Shown here: piece by piece, positions 1-7,635 of the stretch
How positions within the stretch are numbered: the first letter of the stretch is position 1
Layout of the letters: every line of letters starts with the position of its first letter
NCBI GenBank assembly: GCA_016781845.1
Contig: JADDPP010000151.1
Location: 1-50,442, forward strand
From: Rubrobacter sp.
GTDB taxonomy: Bacteria; Chloroflexota; Chloroflexia; Thermobaculales; Thermobaculaceae
Length of the DNA stretch: 50,442 bases
Direction of reading: 5' to 3'
The notes under the pieces: generated by a model
The model's database searches: none
The model's input: the letters and a program-made list of their open reading frames with translations, nothing else
What the model was told of the DNA's origin: nothing
Program-made: the position numbers and the translations under genes

Positions 1-21
1 CTTGCCTTCAACTCTACTCCC

Positions 22-2121
22 CTAACCCCCTGTTTTCGGTGGAACCATCTCGCGCGTTCGGCTGTCATGGGGGTGCGATGTGACTCGTGCTACTTCCTTG
101 ACCTCCTCTAGTGGTCTGGGTGGTACGAGGCGGGGAAAGTTGATCTGCTGCTGTACAGGGATGGCGAGCATTCCAGAGTAGCCGCTGAGGGCAAGCATCA
201 TCGCGCTTGTGTCTTGTACCTTGCGGGCGTGAGCTATGATGCGCCCGCCCTCGTTGTGTGCCTTCAACCATTTACCAGCAGCTGCGATGTTGGAGTCTAT
301 AATCAGCGACGGGTCGCGCTTGCTCGCCGCGACGAGGCTCCGCTGTGCATCCTGAGCCACTACAAGCGTCAGGAACAACACCGCAACAGTGGGCGCCGCT
401 CTGTCCCAACTGATCGAGCTAAGAGAGCGGGGCAAGGAGCGAAGGACGGTCACAAGGGTCGTACCGGCGAGCAAGCAGAGCGGCACGCCCAGGTCGCGAG
501 CGAAGCGCGAGGCAAAGAAGGATGTCCGGCTGCCTATCCAGAAGGCCAAAGACCACGCTACAAGAAGCAGAATAGCCGTCAGTTGAGCGAAACTCATCCT
601 CCTGATCCCTGCCGGAAGCAGCAGTAGCGCCAGCATGCCGAACCAGACAATGGGTTGAGACAGGTAGCGCGGGAGGGTCATGACGTCTCTGGGTTTATAT
701 CGGCCTGCTACCGCACCTATCTGACTCGCCGCGGCGGTGGCCTCGCTCCTACCGAGCAATGCACCTACGGTTCGCGGCAGGTCGTACGTGTCCCAGGCAT
801 AGAAAACCGAGACGAAGCTGAGCAGCGCCAGGGCGAGCAGGAGCGCCGCCCCCCTCGTCCGATCCCGCCACAGAAGGTACGGTAGGGCCAGGACAGAAAC
901 CAGCCCAAGCAGCAGGACCAGGTAGAACGTACTGATCGTATGCCACAAAACTATGGATGCTCCCAGAAACACGAACAGGACAACGTTACGGACCGACGGG
1001 TTGTTCAGCAGCATCACTAGCGACATGAGCGTGAGCACGAGCAGGAACCCAGCAACTATGATGTCCACCCACGTCGCATAATGCATCAGCAGTCCAGTGG
1101 TATTTAGCAGCACGCCCGCGAACAGGGCCGAAGCCAGCCCGTAGGCGGGGCCCAGGAGCCGCCGCCCGAACGTGTAGCAGGATAGCGCCGGGAGCAGAGC
1201 CAGCTCTGGAGCCAGAGCGGCGTATAGATCCAGAGTCTCCAAGCCGCTCAGTTGGACCATGACCGCGCTCAACGTGTGAAAGCCCGGTGGGTATACCTGG
1301 TAGGACTTGTTGCTCCCCTCCGTAATCATCAGGTTTGTCATCACGGCATGCGCGTACAGGTCGTATCCTCGGATGAACGGCCAGTCGTGGCGCACGGGGC
1401 CGAGATACCCTCGCACGAGCGTCAGCAGCAGCACCGCCGAAAGCAGCGCCCGGTACGACAGGATCGCGGATGTCCAGCGCGGCTGCTCAACACTTGGGGC
1501 CCGCCCGTAATCAGCGGCCGATGGGGGAACGTGCATGGCGTCGGGCTTGGCGCAATGTGACCGCCTGGCTCGCAACACATTCTCTCCCAGATAGAGTATC
1601 CCCGTAGCAAGAATGAACGGTGCGATGTACCCTGCCCAGGGCCTCATGGGCAGTCGTTGCAGGCTCACGATGAGTATCAGGATGGCAGCGACAGACAGTG
1701 GCACTACCGCCGCAGACCGCAGCGGCGGTAACTTTAGCTCTGAGAGACGGTGCACGGGCGCGCTGCCCGTCCTGAGCTGTAGCAGGAAGCCCACGACAGT
1801 AACTGTGATTACAGCAGCCATGGCAACAGGCAAAGTTATGCCAGTGCCAAACACACGGGCAATTAGCAGGGCGGCGGTTGGAACGAGAAAGAGCGAGAGG
1901 GCGATTGTAACTGTGACTTTCTCGACCCAGTCCAGGGAGGGAAAGAGCGTTCGAGCCCAGCAGTATCCTGGCACCACGAGAACCAACAGAGCAGCAGCAA
2001 CTGCCTGAGCCAGGGTAGCACCCAAATAGGACCTCCGTCTTGACGTTCTGTTCTCGCTCGGCTCTAAATTGCCGCCAGCCGATTCCTCACTGTGCCGCCG
2101 AATTATAGCAGCCGATACCAC
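22..2121 (-). CDS. Polytopic membrane protein, GT-C glycosyltransferase-like
   Basis: A 699-residue, very hydrophobic protein with a charged cytoplasmic N-terminus (about 30 residues) and at least a dozen predicted membrane helices. The first helical pair, containing VVPGYCWARTLFP, resembles DUF1616-type membrane proteins. A later extracytoplasmic loop with YDLYAHA and YPPGFH resembles GT-C lipid-linked sugar transferases, where an acidic residue in the first large loop is catalytic. The C-terminal ~90 residues form a soluble tail. The start is a GTG without a clear Shine-Dalgarno, so it is uncertain. No other sugar gene is adjacent, so substrate and pathway are unknown. The GT-C assignment is inference from layout and loop motifs, not from a full family match. 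Confidence 0.6.
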   Translation of the reverse strand: MVSAAIIRRHSEESAGGNLEPSENRTSRRRSYLGATLAQAVAAALLVLVVPGYCWARTLFPSLDWVEKVTVTIALSLFLVPTAALLIARVFGTGITLPVAMAAVITVTVVGFLLQLRTGSAPVHRLSELKLPPLRSAAVVPLSVAAILILIVSLQRLPMRPWAGYIAPFILATGILYLGENVLRARRSHCAKPDAMHVPPSAADYGRAPSVEQPRWTSAILSYRALLSAVLLLTLVRGYLGPVRHDWPFIRGYDLYAHAVMTNLMITEGSNKSYQVYPPGFHTLSAVMVQLSGLETLDLYAALAPELALLPALSCYTFGRRLLGPAYGLASALFAGVLLNTTGLLMHYATWVDIIVAGFLLVLTLMSLVMLLNNPSVRNVVLFVFLGASIVLWHTISTFYLVLLLGLVSVLALPYLLWRDRTRGAALLLALALLSFVSVFYAWDTYDLPRTVGALLGRSEATAAASQIGAVAGRYKPRDVMTLPRYLSQPIVWFGMLALLLLPAGIRRMSFAQLTAILLLVAWSLAFWIGSRTSFFASRFARDLGVPLCLLAGTTLVTVLRSLPRSLSSISWDRAAPTVAVLFLTLVVAQDAQRSLVAASKRDPSLIIDSNIAAAGKWLKAHNEGGRIIAHARKVQDTSAMMLALSGYSGMLAIPVQQQINFPRLVPPRPLEEVKEVARVTSHPHDSRTREMVPPKTGG

Positions 2122-2244
2122 GGGCGAAGCCGGGAAGCGAGACCGGAACAGGGCGCCTGCAACGCCGGCACGTGAGCTCTATCGCCCCACTTCTGGTAAC
2201 TGACTGGCGGTTGTATCAGTACATGGAGCAGGATGACGCCCCTA

Positions 2245-2266
2245 GAGACGTTGTGCGCAACGTCTC
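2245..2266. repeat. Dispersed palindrome, copy 1 (GACGTTG family)
   Basis: Two 9-base arms, GAGACGTTG and CAACGTCTC, are perfectly complementary around a TGCG loop. The same core recurs at 5119-5144, 27374-27397 and 35154-35178, always between genes. This copy lies between the GT-C-like gene and the tRNA-Pro terminator. It is probably a REP-like dispersed element. Confidence 0.75.
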
Positions 2267-2304
2267 CTCGCCGGACTGGATGCGCTTCCAGGCTGGATTA
2301 GCAG

Positions 2305-2343
2305 AAGCAGAAAGCAAGAAACCCCAGGTATTTCCTGGGGTTT
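2305..2343 (-). terminator. Rho-independent terminator of tRNA-Pro
   Basis: A perfect 10-bp inverted repeat (2319-2328 with 2334-2343, arms AAACCCCAGG/CCTGGGGTTT) with a 5-nt loop starts 3 nt after the tRNA 3' end. On the minus strand it is followed by a T-rich run, TTTCTTGCTTTCT. Position and shape fit a dedicated tRNA terminator. Confidence 0.85.
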
Positions 2344-2346
2344 CAA

Positions 2347-2424
<78 letters not shown>

Positions 2425-2481
2425 TCCGACAACTGCAGGATAGCACAAGTTAGACGGTACTTTCAAACCTGGTGGTTCCGA

Positions 2482-2511
2482 TTGGCCGACAGCGGCCGCT
2501 CACCGTATAAT
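2482..2511 (+). promoter_or_regulatory. Promoter of the VanZ-like gene (possibly leaderless)
   Basis: A TATAAT box at 2506-2511 is preceded 18 nt upstream by TTGGCC (2482-2487). The ATG of the VanZ-like gene begins at 2520, only 8 nt after the -10 box, which is where transcription would be expected to begin. No Shine-Dalgarno fits in between, so the mRNA is probably leaderless or nearly so. Confidence 0.65.
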
Positions 2512-2519
2512 GCCCGCAT

Positions 2520-2903
2520 ATGACGAACCTTCTGCGCTGGTTCCCCGCCCTGGTCTGGATGAGCATTATCTTCTACTGGTCCAGCCAGCCGGTCTTGCCC
2601 ATAGATTCTCTCCCCAACTCCAGCCTCGCACACTACCTCAGCCATATCGGCGCTTACGGCATCCTGGCGGTCCTGCTAACGTTCGGTACCGGTTCCAGTC
2701 GCCGTGGTCTTTGGCTGGCCTTCGTGCTCGCGATCCTCTACGGCGTTAGCGACGAGATCCACCAGAGCTTCACACCTGGACGCAAGGCGGGCGTGAAGGA
2801 CGTGGCAGTAAACACTCTCGCCGCCGGCACAGCGCTACTGCTGCTCTCCAGGTTACGCCCGTGGGAGCGAGTGCCGCTCTTCCGCCGCGTATACCGCGTT
2901 TAG
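2520..2903 (+). CDS. VanZ-like family membrane protein
   Basis: A 127-residue protein with about four membrane helices and the VanZ-like family signature: YGVSDEIHQSFTPGR near residue 80, followed by DVAVNTLAAG. VanZ of the vancomycin cluster gives low-level teicoplanin resistance, but most family members are uncharacterised small membrane proteins and no glycopeptide-resistance genes are nearby. The ATG lies 8 nt downstream of a perfect TATAAT, implying leaderless translation. It converges on the acetamidase gene with 24 nt between the two stops. Confidence 0.85.
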   Translation: MTNLLRWFPALVWMSIIFYWSSQPVLPIDSLPNSSLAHYLSHIGAYGILAVLLTFGTGSSRRGLWLAFVLAILYGVSDEIHQSFTPGRKAGVKDVAVNTLAAGTALLLLSRLRPWERVPLFRRVYRV

Positions 2904-2927
2904 CCAGCGCCTCCGAACCGGGCTTCC

Positions 2928-3893
2928 TCATACCCCAACCGGCTTCCCCGATTCGTCGGGCTCAGCAGTCGGGTTCCTGCCCCGCGGCAGATAATGCTTG
3001 GGGCAGGAGGCAACGAGCGAGTAATTAGGGTCCACCATGTTGCCGACGTAGCAGCGCCCCGCCTGCGTGAGCAGTTGGTAGGCATCCAGCCTGTCGAAGC
3101 CATACTCCGACTCCATCCAGAGGACCAGTTCGCTATAGGCGATGCGCGCAGCATCCTCCATCGGCCGGGCACTTCCGACCGTCATAATCGCCTCCGGTGA
3201 TTCGATCCGCGGCCAGTTGATCTCTTTGCTCTTGATAACGTCGAAGCTGAGGGTGACCCTAGCGGATATCTCCAGGGCGACGCCGCACAGCTCTCCCTGC
3301 CCCTGCCCCGCGTGGACATCTCCCGCGTAGAAGAGAGCCCCCGGATGGTGGACCGGGAAGTACAACGTATTGCCGACGGTCGCGTCCGGCACATCCATAT
3401 TGCCGCCATGCGCCCCGGGGGACAGCGACGAAACGGCCTCGATGTGCGGGGCTGTACCAATTGTTCCCAGAAACGGCGCCCACGGAATCTCCCAACGGCC
3501 CTTCCAGGAGTAGCCGCCGGACCCCGTTCGCGCGTAGATCCAGGTCCTTTCCGGGAGGGGGGACTGCAGCATTGCAGTGAACCTGGTCGAGGTAAGGCCA
3601 CCGAAGTAAGGGATCAGGCAGGAAACGGCCCAGTCGCGAGAGGGCTCTATCTGCTCGATGCGGACGACGAGTGTGTCGCCCGGCTCCGCCCCTTCCACGT
3701 AGATGGGGCCGGTCTGGGGGTTCAGATAAGGTCCGAGCACGGAGCTAGGTGACTGGTCCTCCGAGACAAGCTTGCCACCGAACGCATCCTCCGTATGCAT
3801 GATGACGCTTTCGCCCAACCGGACCGTCGCGATAGGCTCAGCGTACGGTCCGAAAGTGTACTGGTACTCACCCGGCTGTCTGATCTCCCGCAT
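2928..3893 (-). CDS. Acetamidase/formamidase family hydrolase
   Basis: A 321-residue cytoplasmic amidohydrolase of the FmdA/AmdA family, which hydrolyses formamide or acetamide to ammonia and the acid. Typical features are the N-terminal beta segments with GPYAEPIATVRLGE, the EPGDTLVVRIEQIEP segment, the central glycine-rich segment LSPGAHGGNMDVPD, and the downstream FYAGDVHAGQGQGELCG that carries likely metal ligands (Asp, His). The length is normal for the short bacterial form. It lies 48 nt downstream of the YeeE/YedE pair on the same strand and may be cotranscribed with it. The true substrate cannot be read from sequence. Confidence 0.88.
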   Translation of the reverse strand: MREIRQPGEYQYTFGPYAEPIATVRLGESVIMHTEDAFGGKLVSEDQSPSSVLGPYLNPQTGPIYVEGAEPGDTLVVRIEQIEPSRDWAVSCLIPYFGGLTSTRFTAMLQSPLPERTWIYARTGSGGYSWKGRWEIPWAPFLGTIGTAPHIEAVSSLSPGAHGGNMDVPDATVGNTLYFPVHHPGALFYAGDVHAGQGQGELCGVALEISARVTLSFDVIKSKEINWPRIESPEAIMTVGSARPMEDAARIAYSELVLWMESEYGFDRLDAYQLLTQAGRCYVGNMVDPNYSLVASCPKHYLPRGRNPTAEPDESGKPVGV

Positions 3894-3941
3894 CAGCTTG
3901 CGCCCCCCTCGACGCTCCCACTGCCACCACTCGCGTTCCTG

Positions 3942-4406
3942 TCAGCCCACCTCCGAGGCGACTACGGATGAAACCCCAGGCTCACGTGCAGCACGCTGCG
4001 CCCTCTGTGCCACGATGTCCCGCAGAGCGATGCCGACCAGGATGCCCACGAGGGTGACCAGGTTCAGCGCGCTGCCCGCTGCCAGCATCGCGGCAACAGT
4101 ACCGGGACAAGCCCCGGTAACCGCCCAGCCGGTCCCGAACATGATTCCCCCGTAGATGTGCTTCCGCTCCGCAGGCCAGCGCCGCAGCTCGAGGCGGCCC
4201 CCAAGCGGTGTCCGCCAACCGCGCCGCTCCAGCAACCAAAGGGTCAGCATAGCCGTCCCAACAGCGGATCCCATTACGAAGAAGGGATCGAGATACTCCA
4301 GCAGAAGGGTTGCATGAACGATGTCGTACTGGTTGAAGCCGGCGGCGGCGAACAGAAAACCAAAGGCGAGTCCGAAGAGCAGTGAGGTGAGGTTGAGGCG
4401 GTTCAC
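3942..4406 (-). CDS. YeeE/YedE-type sulfur-compound transporter, second half (DUF6691-like)
   Basis: A 154-residue membrane protein with about four helices. It carries the motif GTGWAVTGACPGT, in which the cysteine corresponds to the conserved pore cysteine of the YeeE/TsuA thiosulfate transporter superfamily. Its start overlaps the stop of the upstream gene by 4 bp (an ATGA arrangement), showing translational coupling. The two half-size proteins together probably form one complete pore. Imported thiosulfate or a related sulfur species is the likely substrate, inferred from the family. Confidence 0.85.
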   Translation of the reverse strand: MNRLNLTSLLFGLAFGFLFAAAGFNQYDIVHATLLLEYLDPFFVMGSAVGTAMLTLWLLERRGWRTPLGGRLELRRWPAERKHIYGGIMFGTGWAVTGACPGTVAAMLAAGSALNLVTLVGILVGIALRDIVAQRAQRAAREPGVSSVVASEVG

Positions 4407-4876
4407 AGCGCGCCCCCGGTCAGCCAGTGGAGCAGCAACGTCACCATTACTGCCGTAAAGAAGAATGTGACCGTGGCGACAAAGCTGCCTCTCGATCTAG
4501 TCGAGCATCCAGACAGGCCATGCCCAGAGGTGCAAGCACCCATCCAGCGCGCCCCGAAGCCGATCAGCATGCCTCCGAGGAAGAGGACGGCGACCAGCGC
4601 GCCAATCGGGAGGACCTCTCCCAGCCGCCCATACCGCAGACCAAACTGCGGGGCTTCACCCAGGACAGCCACTAGCACGGCGCCGACCATAAGACCAGCG
4701 AGAAACCACAAGCGCCACACCTCCATCGGACGGCCACGAGCGCGATCTACGAACTGCACGTACGATCCACTAACCCCCAGATGCTTGTTGCTGACAGCGT
4801 ACATGCCGGCGATAACGAGACCCATCAGCGGGCCGATAATGTACCAGGGCGCTGGGATGGATAGTACGTCGAGCAT
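4403..4876 (-). CDS. YeeE/YedE-type sulfur-compound transporter, first half
   Basis: A 157-residue membrane protein with the motif GFGARWMGACTSGHGLSG, the signature of YeeE/YedE (Sulf_transp) proteins, with conserved Cys, Gly and His residues in the substrate path. I place the start at the ATG at 4876 because a strong GAGGAGGAG Shine-Dalgarno sits 5-8 nt upstream; the frame stays open further upstream but without a ribosome site. The gene overlaps the second-half gene by 4 bp. Split pairs like this are well known in the family. Confidence 0.87.
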   Translation of the reverse strand: MLDVLSIPAPWYIIGPLMGLVIAGMYAVSNKHLGVSGSYVQFVDRARGRPMEVWRLWFLAGLMVGAVLVAVLGEAPQFGLRYGRLGEVLPIGALVAVLFLGGMLIGFGARWMGACTSGHGLSGCSTRSRGSFVATVTFFFTAVMVTLLLHWLTGGAL

Positions 4877-5217
4877 GTCTGCTCCTCCTCTGGGGTACGT
4901 CGAGGCGATTACCGTCAAGCATGGCGACCTTGGGCTTGACTTATCGTATGATGGGCCAAATGGTCGGGCTCGTCAAGTCGCACGTTCGCGGCCTGTGCAG
5001 CCTGTCCGCAATGCCAATCGTGCTGCTTGCGACCTTCTCTGGGCCTGCAGGTCGGTCCACTCCCAGGCAGTTTCAGAGGCAGTGTTGGTGGGATGGACAC
5101 GGCGCGCAGACATTGCGTGTAGACGTTGCATGCAACGTCTCTACAGTGTTTCGCGCTGCGAACGCCGCTTGGCTGCCTCATCGTTCGGTCCTCATTTGCT
5201 ATACTTTCACGGCTGCT
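4877..5217. other. Intergenic region before tRNA-Arg, carrying a dispersed repeat
   Basis: There is no credible gene here. The region holds the 5' flank of the YeeE operon (minus strand), a composite repeat at about 5104-5144, and a TATACT -10-like box at 5200-5205 just upstream of tRNA-Arg. An open frame crossing this stretch on the plus strand runs straight through the tRNA, so it is not a gene. Confidence 0.6.
5104..5144. repeat. Dispersed palindrome, copy 2, with extended arm
   Basis: The core AGACGTTGCA/TGCAACGTCT (5121-5140) is a perfect 20-bp palindrome. About 17 bases on its left (GCAGACATTGCGTGT) are shared with the reverse complement of copy 3 near 27374-27414, giving roughly 37 identities over 41 positions by eye. 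This is the best-preserved copy in the window. Confidence 0.8.
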
Positions 5218-5290
5218 GGCCCCGTAGCTCAGAGGATAGAGCAGCGGTTTCCTAAACCGCGTGCCGGGGGTTCGAGTCCCTCCGGGGCCG
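5218..5290 (+). tRNA. tRNA-Arg (anticodon CCT)
   Basis: A complete cloverleaf. The acceptor stem GGCCCCG pairs with CGGGGCC. The D-loop contains AGAGGATAGAG. The anticodon stem GCGGT/ACCGC encloses loop TTCCTAA with anticodon CCT (AGG codons). The T-loop is TTCGAGT and the discriminator is G. The CCA end is not encoded, unlike tRNA-Pro in this window. A 61-nt imperfect hairpin begins 3 nt after the gene. Confidence 0.95.
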
Positions 5291-5293
5291 CTT

Positions 5294-5354
5294 ATGAGTG
5301 ATGAGCGACGAGTGATGAGTGTATAACGCTCATGGCTCGTTACTCATCACTCAT
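5294..5354. repeat. Long palindromic hairpin between tRNA-Arg and PIG-L gene
   Basis: Nested complementary arms: 12 bp perfect (5294-5305 with 5343-5354, ATGAGTGATGAG), then ACGAG/CTCGT (5308-5312 with 5336-5340), then ATGAG/CTCAT (5315-5319 with 5329-5333), separated by symmetrical 2-nt internal loops. A short T-rich stretch follows. It may act as the tRNA-Arg terminator or be a dispersed palindromic repeat. Confidence 0.7.
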
Positions 5355-5374
5355 TGCTGTTTATAGGAGTTGGT

Positions 5375-6073
5375 GTGTTGCAGAACAATACGATTGTCCC
5401 GAAGAGCGTGCTGGTGGTTGTCGCCCACCCCGACGACATGGAGTTTACGTGCGGCGGTACGGTTGCCAAGTGGGCCGACGCAGGCTCACAGGTCCATCTG
5501 GTACTCGCTACAAGCGGTGATAAGGGGACCAAGGATCGAGATATGTCTCCCCACGCCATGTCAGATATCCGCGAGCGGGAGCAGCGGAGTGCGGCTGATG
5601 TGCTCGGCATAGCGGACGTAACGTTCCTCCGACATCGCGATGGCGAGCTCGAGGTGACGATGGCGTTCCGCAACCAGATAAGCGCACTTATCCGCAAGTT
5701 CGAGCCGGACGCGCTCGTCACGCACGATCCGTGGCGGTCGTACCAGGTACACCCAGATCATCGCGCTATCGGCACAGTAAGCATTGACGCGATAGTCGCG
5801 GCCCGCGACCACCTCTACGTACCCGAACAGCTAGTGGCGGGGCTCGAGCCGCACCACACCTCTCACGTCTTCCTGTTCAGCACCGACGCGCCGGACCACC
5901 TCGAAGATATAAGCGACTACATGGACAGGAAGCTGACCTCGCTCGGCTGCCACGCCAGTCAGCTCGGACACCTGCCGAACTGGCAGGACCGCGTTATCCA
6001 GTGGGCGGAGCTCACGGGCGAGCGCATCGGTGTGCGCTACGCGGAGGCGTTCAAGCACATCGAGCTGCTGTAG
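5375..6073 (+). CDS. PIG-L family (LmbE-like) deacetylase
   Basis: A 232-residue zinc-dependent N-acetylglucosaminyl deacetylase-like protein. It has the family metal-binding motif AHPDDMEF near the N-terminus and the distal VHPDHRAIG motif around residue 130. Family members deacetylate GlcNAc-type substrates such as mycothiol or bacillithiol precursors, or other small molecules; the substrate here is unknown. The start is GTG 5375, 5 nt after an AGGAG; TTG 5378 is an equally possible start. The gene stands alone downstream of tRNA-Arg. Confidence 0.9.
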   Translation: MLQNNTIVPKSVLVVVAHPDDMEFTCGGTVAKWADAGSQVHLVLATSGDKGTKDRDMSPHAMSDIREREQRSAADVLGIADVTFLRHRDGELEVTMAFRNQISALIRKFEPDALVTHDPWRSYQVHPDHRAIGTVSIDAIVAARDHLYVPEQLVAGLEPHHTSHVFLFSTDAPDHLEDISDYMDRKLTSLGCHASQLGHLPNWQDRVIQWAELTGERIGVRYAEAFKHIELL

Positions 6074-6114
6074 GCGAGGAGTGAGCGCTCGGGACTGATG
6101 CACGAGCCTCACCT

Positions 6115-6729
6115 CTATCTCTTGGTTCCTCGCCTTGCAAGCCTGCGGGCGCTGCGTAGCAACACGCCCGTATACACCCTTCCGATGATATTGCGGCGGG
6201 AGAACCAGAAGAAGAGCGCGCCGGGGTCTATGAGCCAGATGCGAGCGTTCACGTCCACCAGCAGGTTGTTGCTGCGGCGGACATCGTGCATCCCCCAGCG
6301 CGGCGGTCCTCCTATCACGTCCGGAAGCCAGCCCAGCTCTCGCGAGCACCTGTCGAGGGCGGCGTTCAGACCTGTCAGCTCGCGGCGCATGCTTGGACCG
6401 TATAACTCGGCGTCAGGAACCTGCGAGAGCAGCCTTCCCGCCAGCTTTCTTTGCAGAATAACGCTCACGGGCTTGCCGTGTGCAGTCCGCATGCGGACGT
6501 GGTAGGTGGCTGGGACGCGCAGGTAGGGCTCGACCTGTACGTGCTCCCGCCGGTTGCGCAGCAGCCAGCTCAGCGGCTGGCGCAGCGGGCCGTACGGCTT
6601 CGCGACCTTGATTACCTTCTCACCGGCCAGGCCACGGACGTCGTTGAAGAAGCCTGATCCAAGCGTCTCCTCCTCCCTCGCTCGCAAGCCGAGAAGTCTC
6701 AGTCCCCTGGTGCTCCGTTTCCCTTGCAT
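6115..6729 (-). CDS. Small protein-kinase-fold protein
   Basis: A 204-residue protein starting at ATG 6729, chosen because a GAGGAGG Shine-Dalgarno lies 4 nt upstream (the frame is open further upstream but has no such signal). The segment ending in GEKVIKVAKPYGP looks like the ATP-anchoring beta strand with a lysine. The segment GMHDVRRSNNLLVD followed by RIWLIDPGALFF mirrors the catalytic loop (HxDxxxxN) and the metal-binding aspartate (DFG-like DPG) of protein and aminoglycoside kinases. It resembles YrbL-type compact kinases. It is probably an active small-molecule or protein kinase of unknown substrate. It lies 137 nt beyond rnc on the same strand. Confidence 0.65.
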   Translation of the reverse strand: MQGKRSTRGLRLLGLRAREEETLGSGFFNDVRGLAGEKVIKVAKPYGPLRQPLSWLLRNRREHVQVEPYLRVPATYHVRMRTAHGKPVSVILQRKLAGRLLSQVPDAELYGPSMRRELTGLNAALDRCSRELGWLPDVIGGPPRWGMHDVRRSNNLLVDVNARIWLIDPGALFFWFSRRNIIGRVYTGVLLRSARRLARRGTKR

Positions 6730-6866
6730 CGCGCCTCCTCGTAATACAATCTCTCGTCCGTCGTGCCGCTCCCAACCCGCGGAGGACGCAAACACCAGGC
6801 CTTTGGGAAGGCAGACGAGGTGGCGCCAGGCGTGAGCGCGGTCGCACCGCGATGAGAAAGTCTTGG

Positions 6867-7586
6867 CTATAATGCGGCGGATTGCAGGTTCTGCAGCGCT
6901 TGGGCGGCGGCTGCCTGCTCGGCCTCTCCCTTGCTCGCCCCTTGACCGGCTCCGAGGCTCGATCCGTTGAGGAGCGCCTCGACGTGGAAAAACTCTTCGG
7001 CAGGCGGCCCCGACAGCACGATATACGTGGGCGCTACCTTGTGCCGTGCCTGAGTGATCTCCTGCAGCCGGCTTTTCGCGTCCTTTTCGCTCCGCCACTC
7101 ACCCTCTGGAAGCACACGCTCCAGCAGACACCGGTCAACGACGGTCTGACAGGCGGCCACCCCTCCATCGAGGTAAGTCGCGCCGAGCACTGCCTCGAAG
7201 GTGTCCGCGAGGATGGAGTCGAGTCTCGGCCCGCCCTCAGCCCTGGCGCCCTTCCCCATCAGAACGGCCTCTCCTAACTCAAGGGTACGCGCGACCTCAG
7301 CCAGCGTTCGCTTGTTGACCAGGTTTGCTCGGGCCCGCGTCAGCTCTCCCTCGCTCGCTCGCGGGTATCGGTTGTACAGACGGTCCGCGACGACGAAGGT
7401 CAGCACGGCGTCACCAAGGAACTCCAATCGCTCGTTAGTAGCCCGCTGACGCGCCGGGTCGCGCCCGCTCGTGCCCGCGCTGGAAGCTTTCCTTTGCTCG
7501 TTGGCGTAGGAGCGGTGTACGAGCGCGCTCCGCAGCAGGTCTGGCTCGTTGAACCGATAGCCCAGGCCATCCTGCAACCGCTGCAA
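6867..7586 (-). CDS. rnc: Ribonuclease III
   Basis: A 239-residue double-strand-specific endoribonuclease that matures rRNA and processes structured RNAs. The signature NERLEFLGDAVL (residues 51-62) carries the catalytic Glu and Asp, and DTFEAVLGATYLDGG holds the second acidic pair. The C-terminal ~75 residues form the dsRNA-binding domain, with GASKGEAEQAAAAQAL. An insertion of about 17 residues (RKASSAGTSG... to ARQRAT, residues 32-50) precedes the catalytic helix where most enzymes have only a few residues. The start is a TTG. The gene lies 49 nt after the bifunctional nuclease gene and is probably cotranscribed with it. Confidence 0.95.
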   Translation of the reverse strand: MQRLQDGLGYRFNEPDLLRSALVHRSYANEQRKASSAGTSGRDPARQRATNERLEFLGDAVLTFVVADRLYNRYPRASEGELTRARANLVNKRTLAEVARTLELGEAVLMGKGARAEGGPRLDSILADTFEAVLGATYLDGGVAACQTVVDRCLLERVLPEGEWRSEKDAKSRLQEITQARHKVAPTYIVLSGPPAEEFFHVEALLNGSSLGAGQGASKGEAEQAAAAQALQNLQSAAL

Positions 7587-7635
7587 CAGGGCGGCGCGGC
7601 GATTGCCCTCGCTTACTATTGCGGTGCTACCTTAC

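Noticed and set aside
2520-2903. Vancomycin/teicoplanin resistance gene vanZ
   Set aside because: Only the general VanZ-like fold is present and no vanHAX genes are nearby; most family members are not resistance genes.
4467-5301. Plus-strand frames across the YeeE genes and tRNA-Arg
   Set aside because: They run through a tRNA gene and through antisense of recognised genes.
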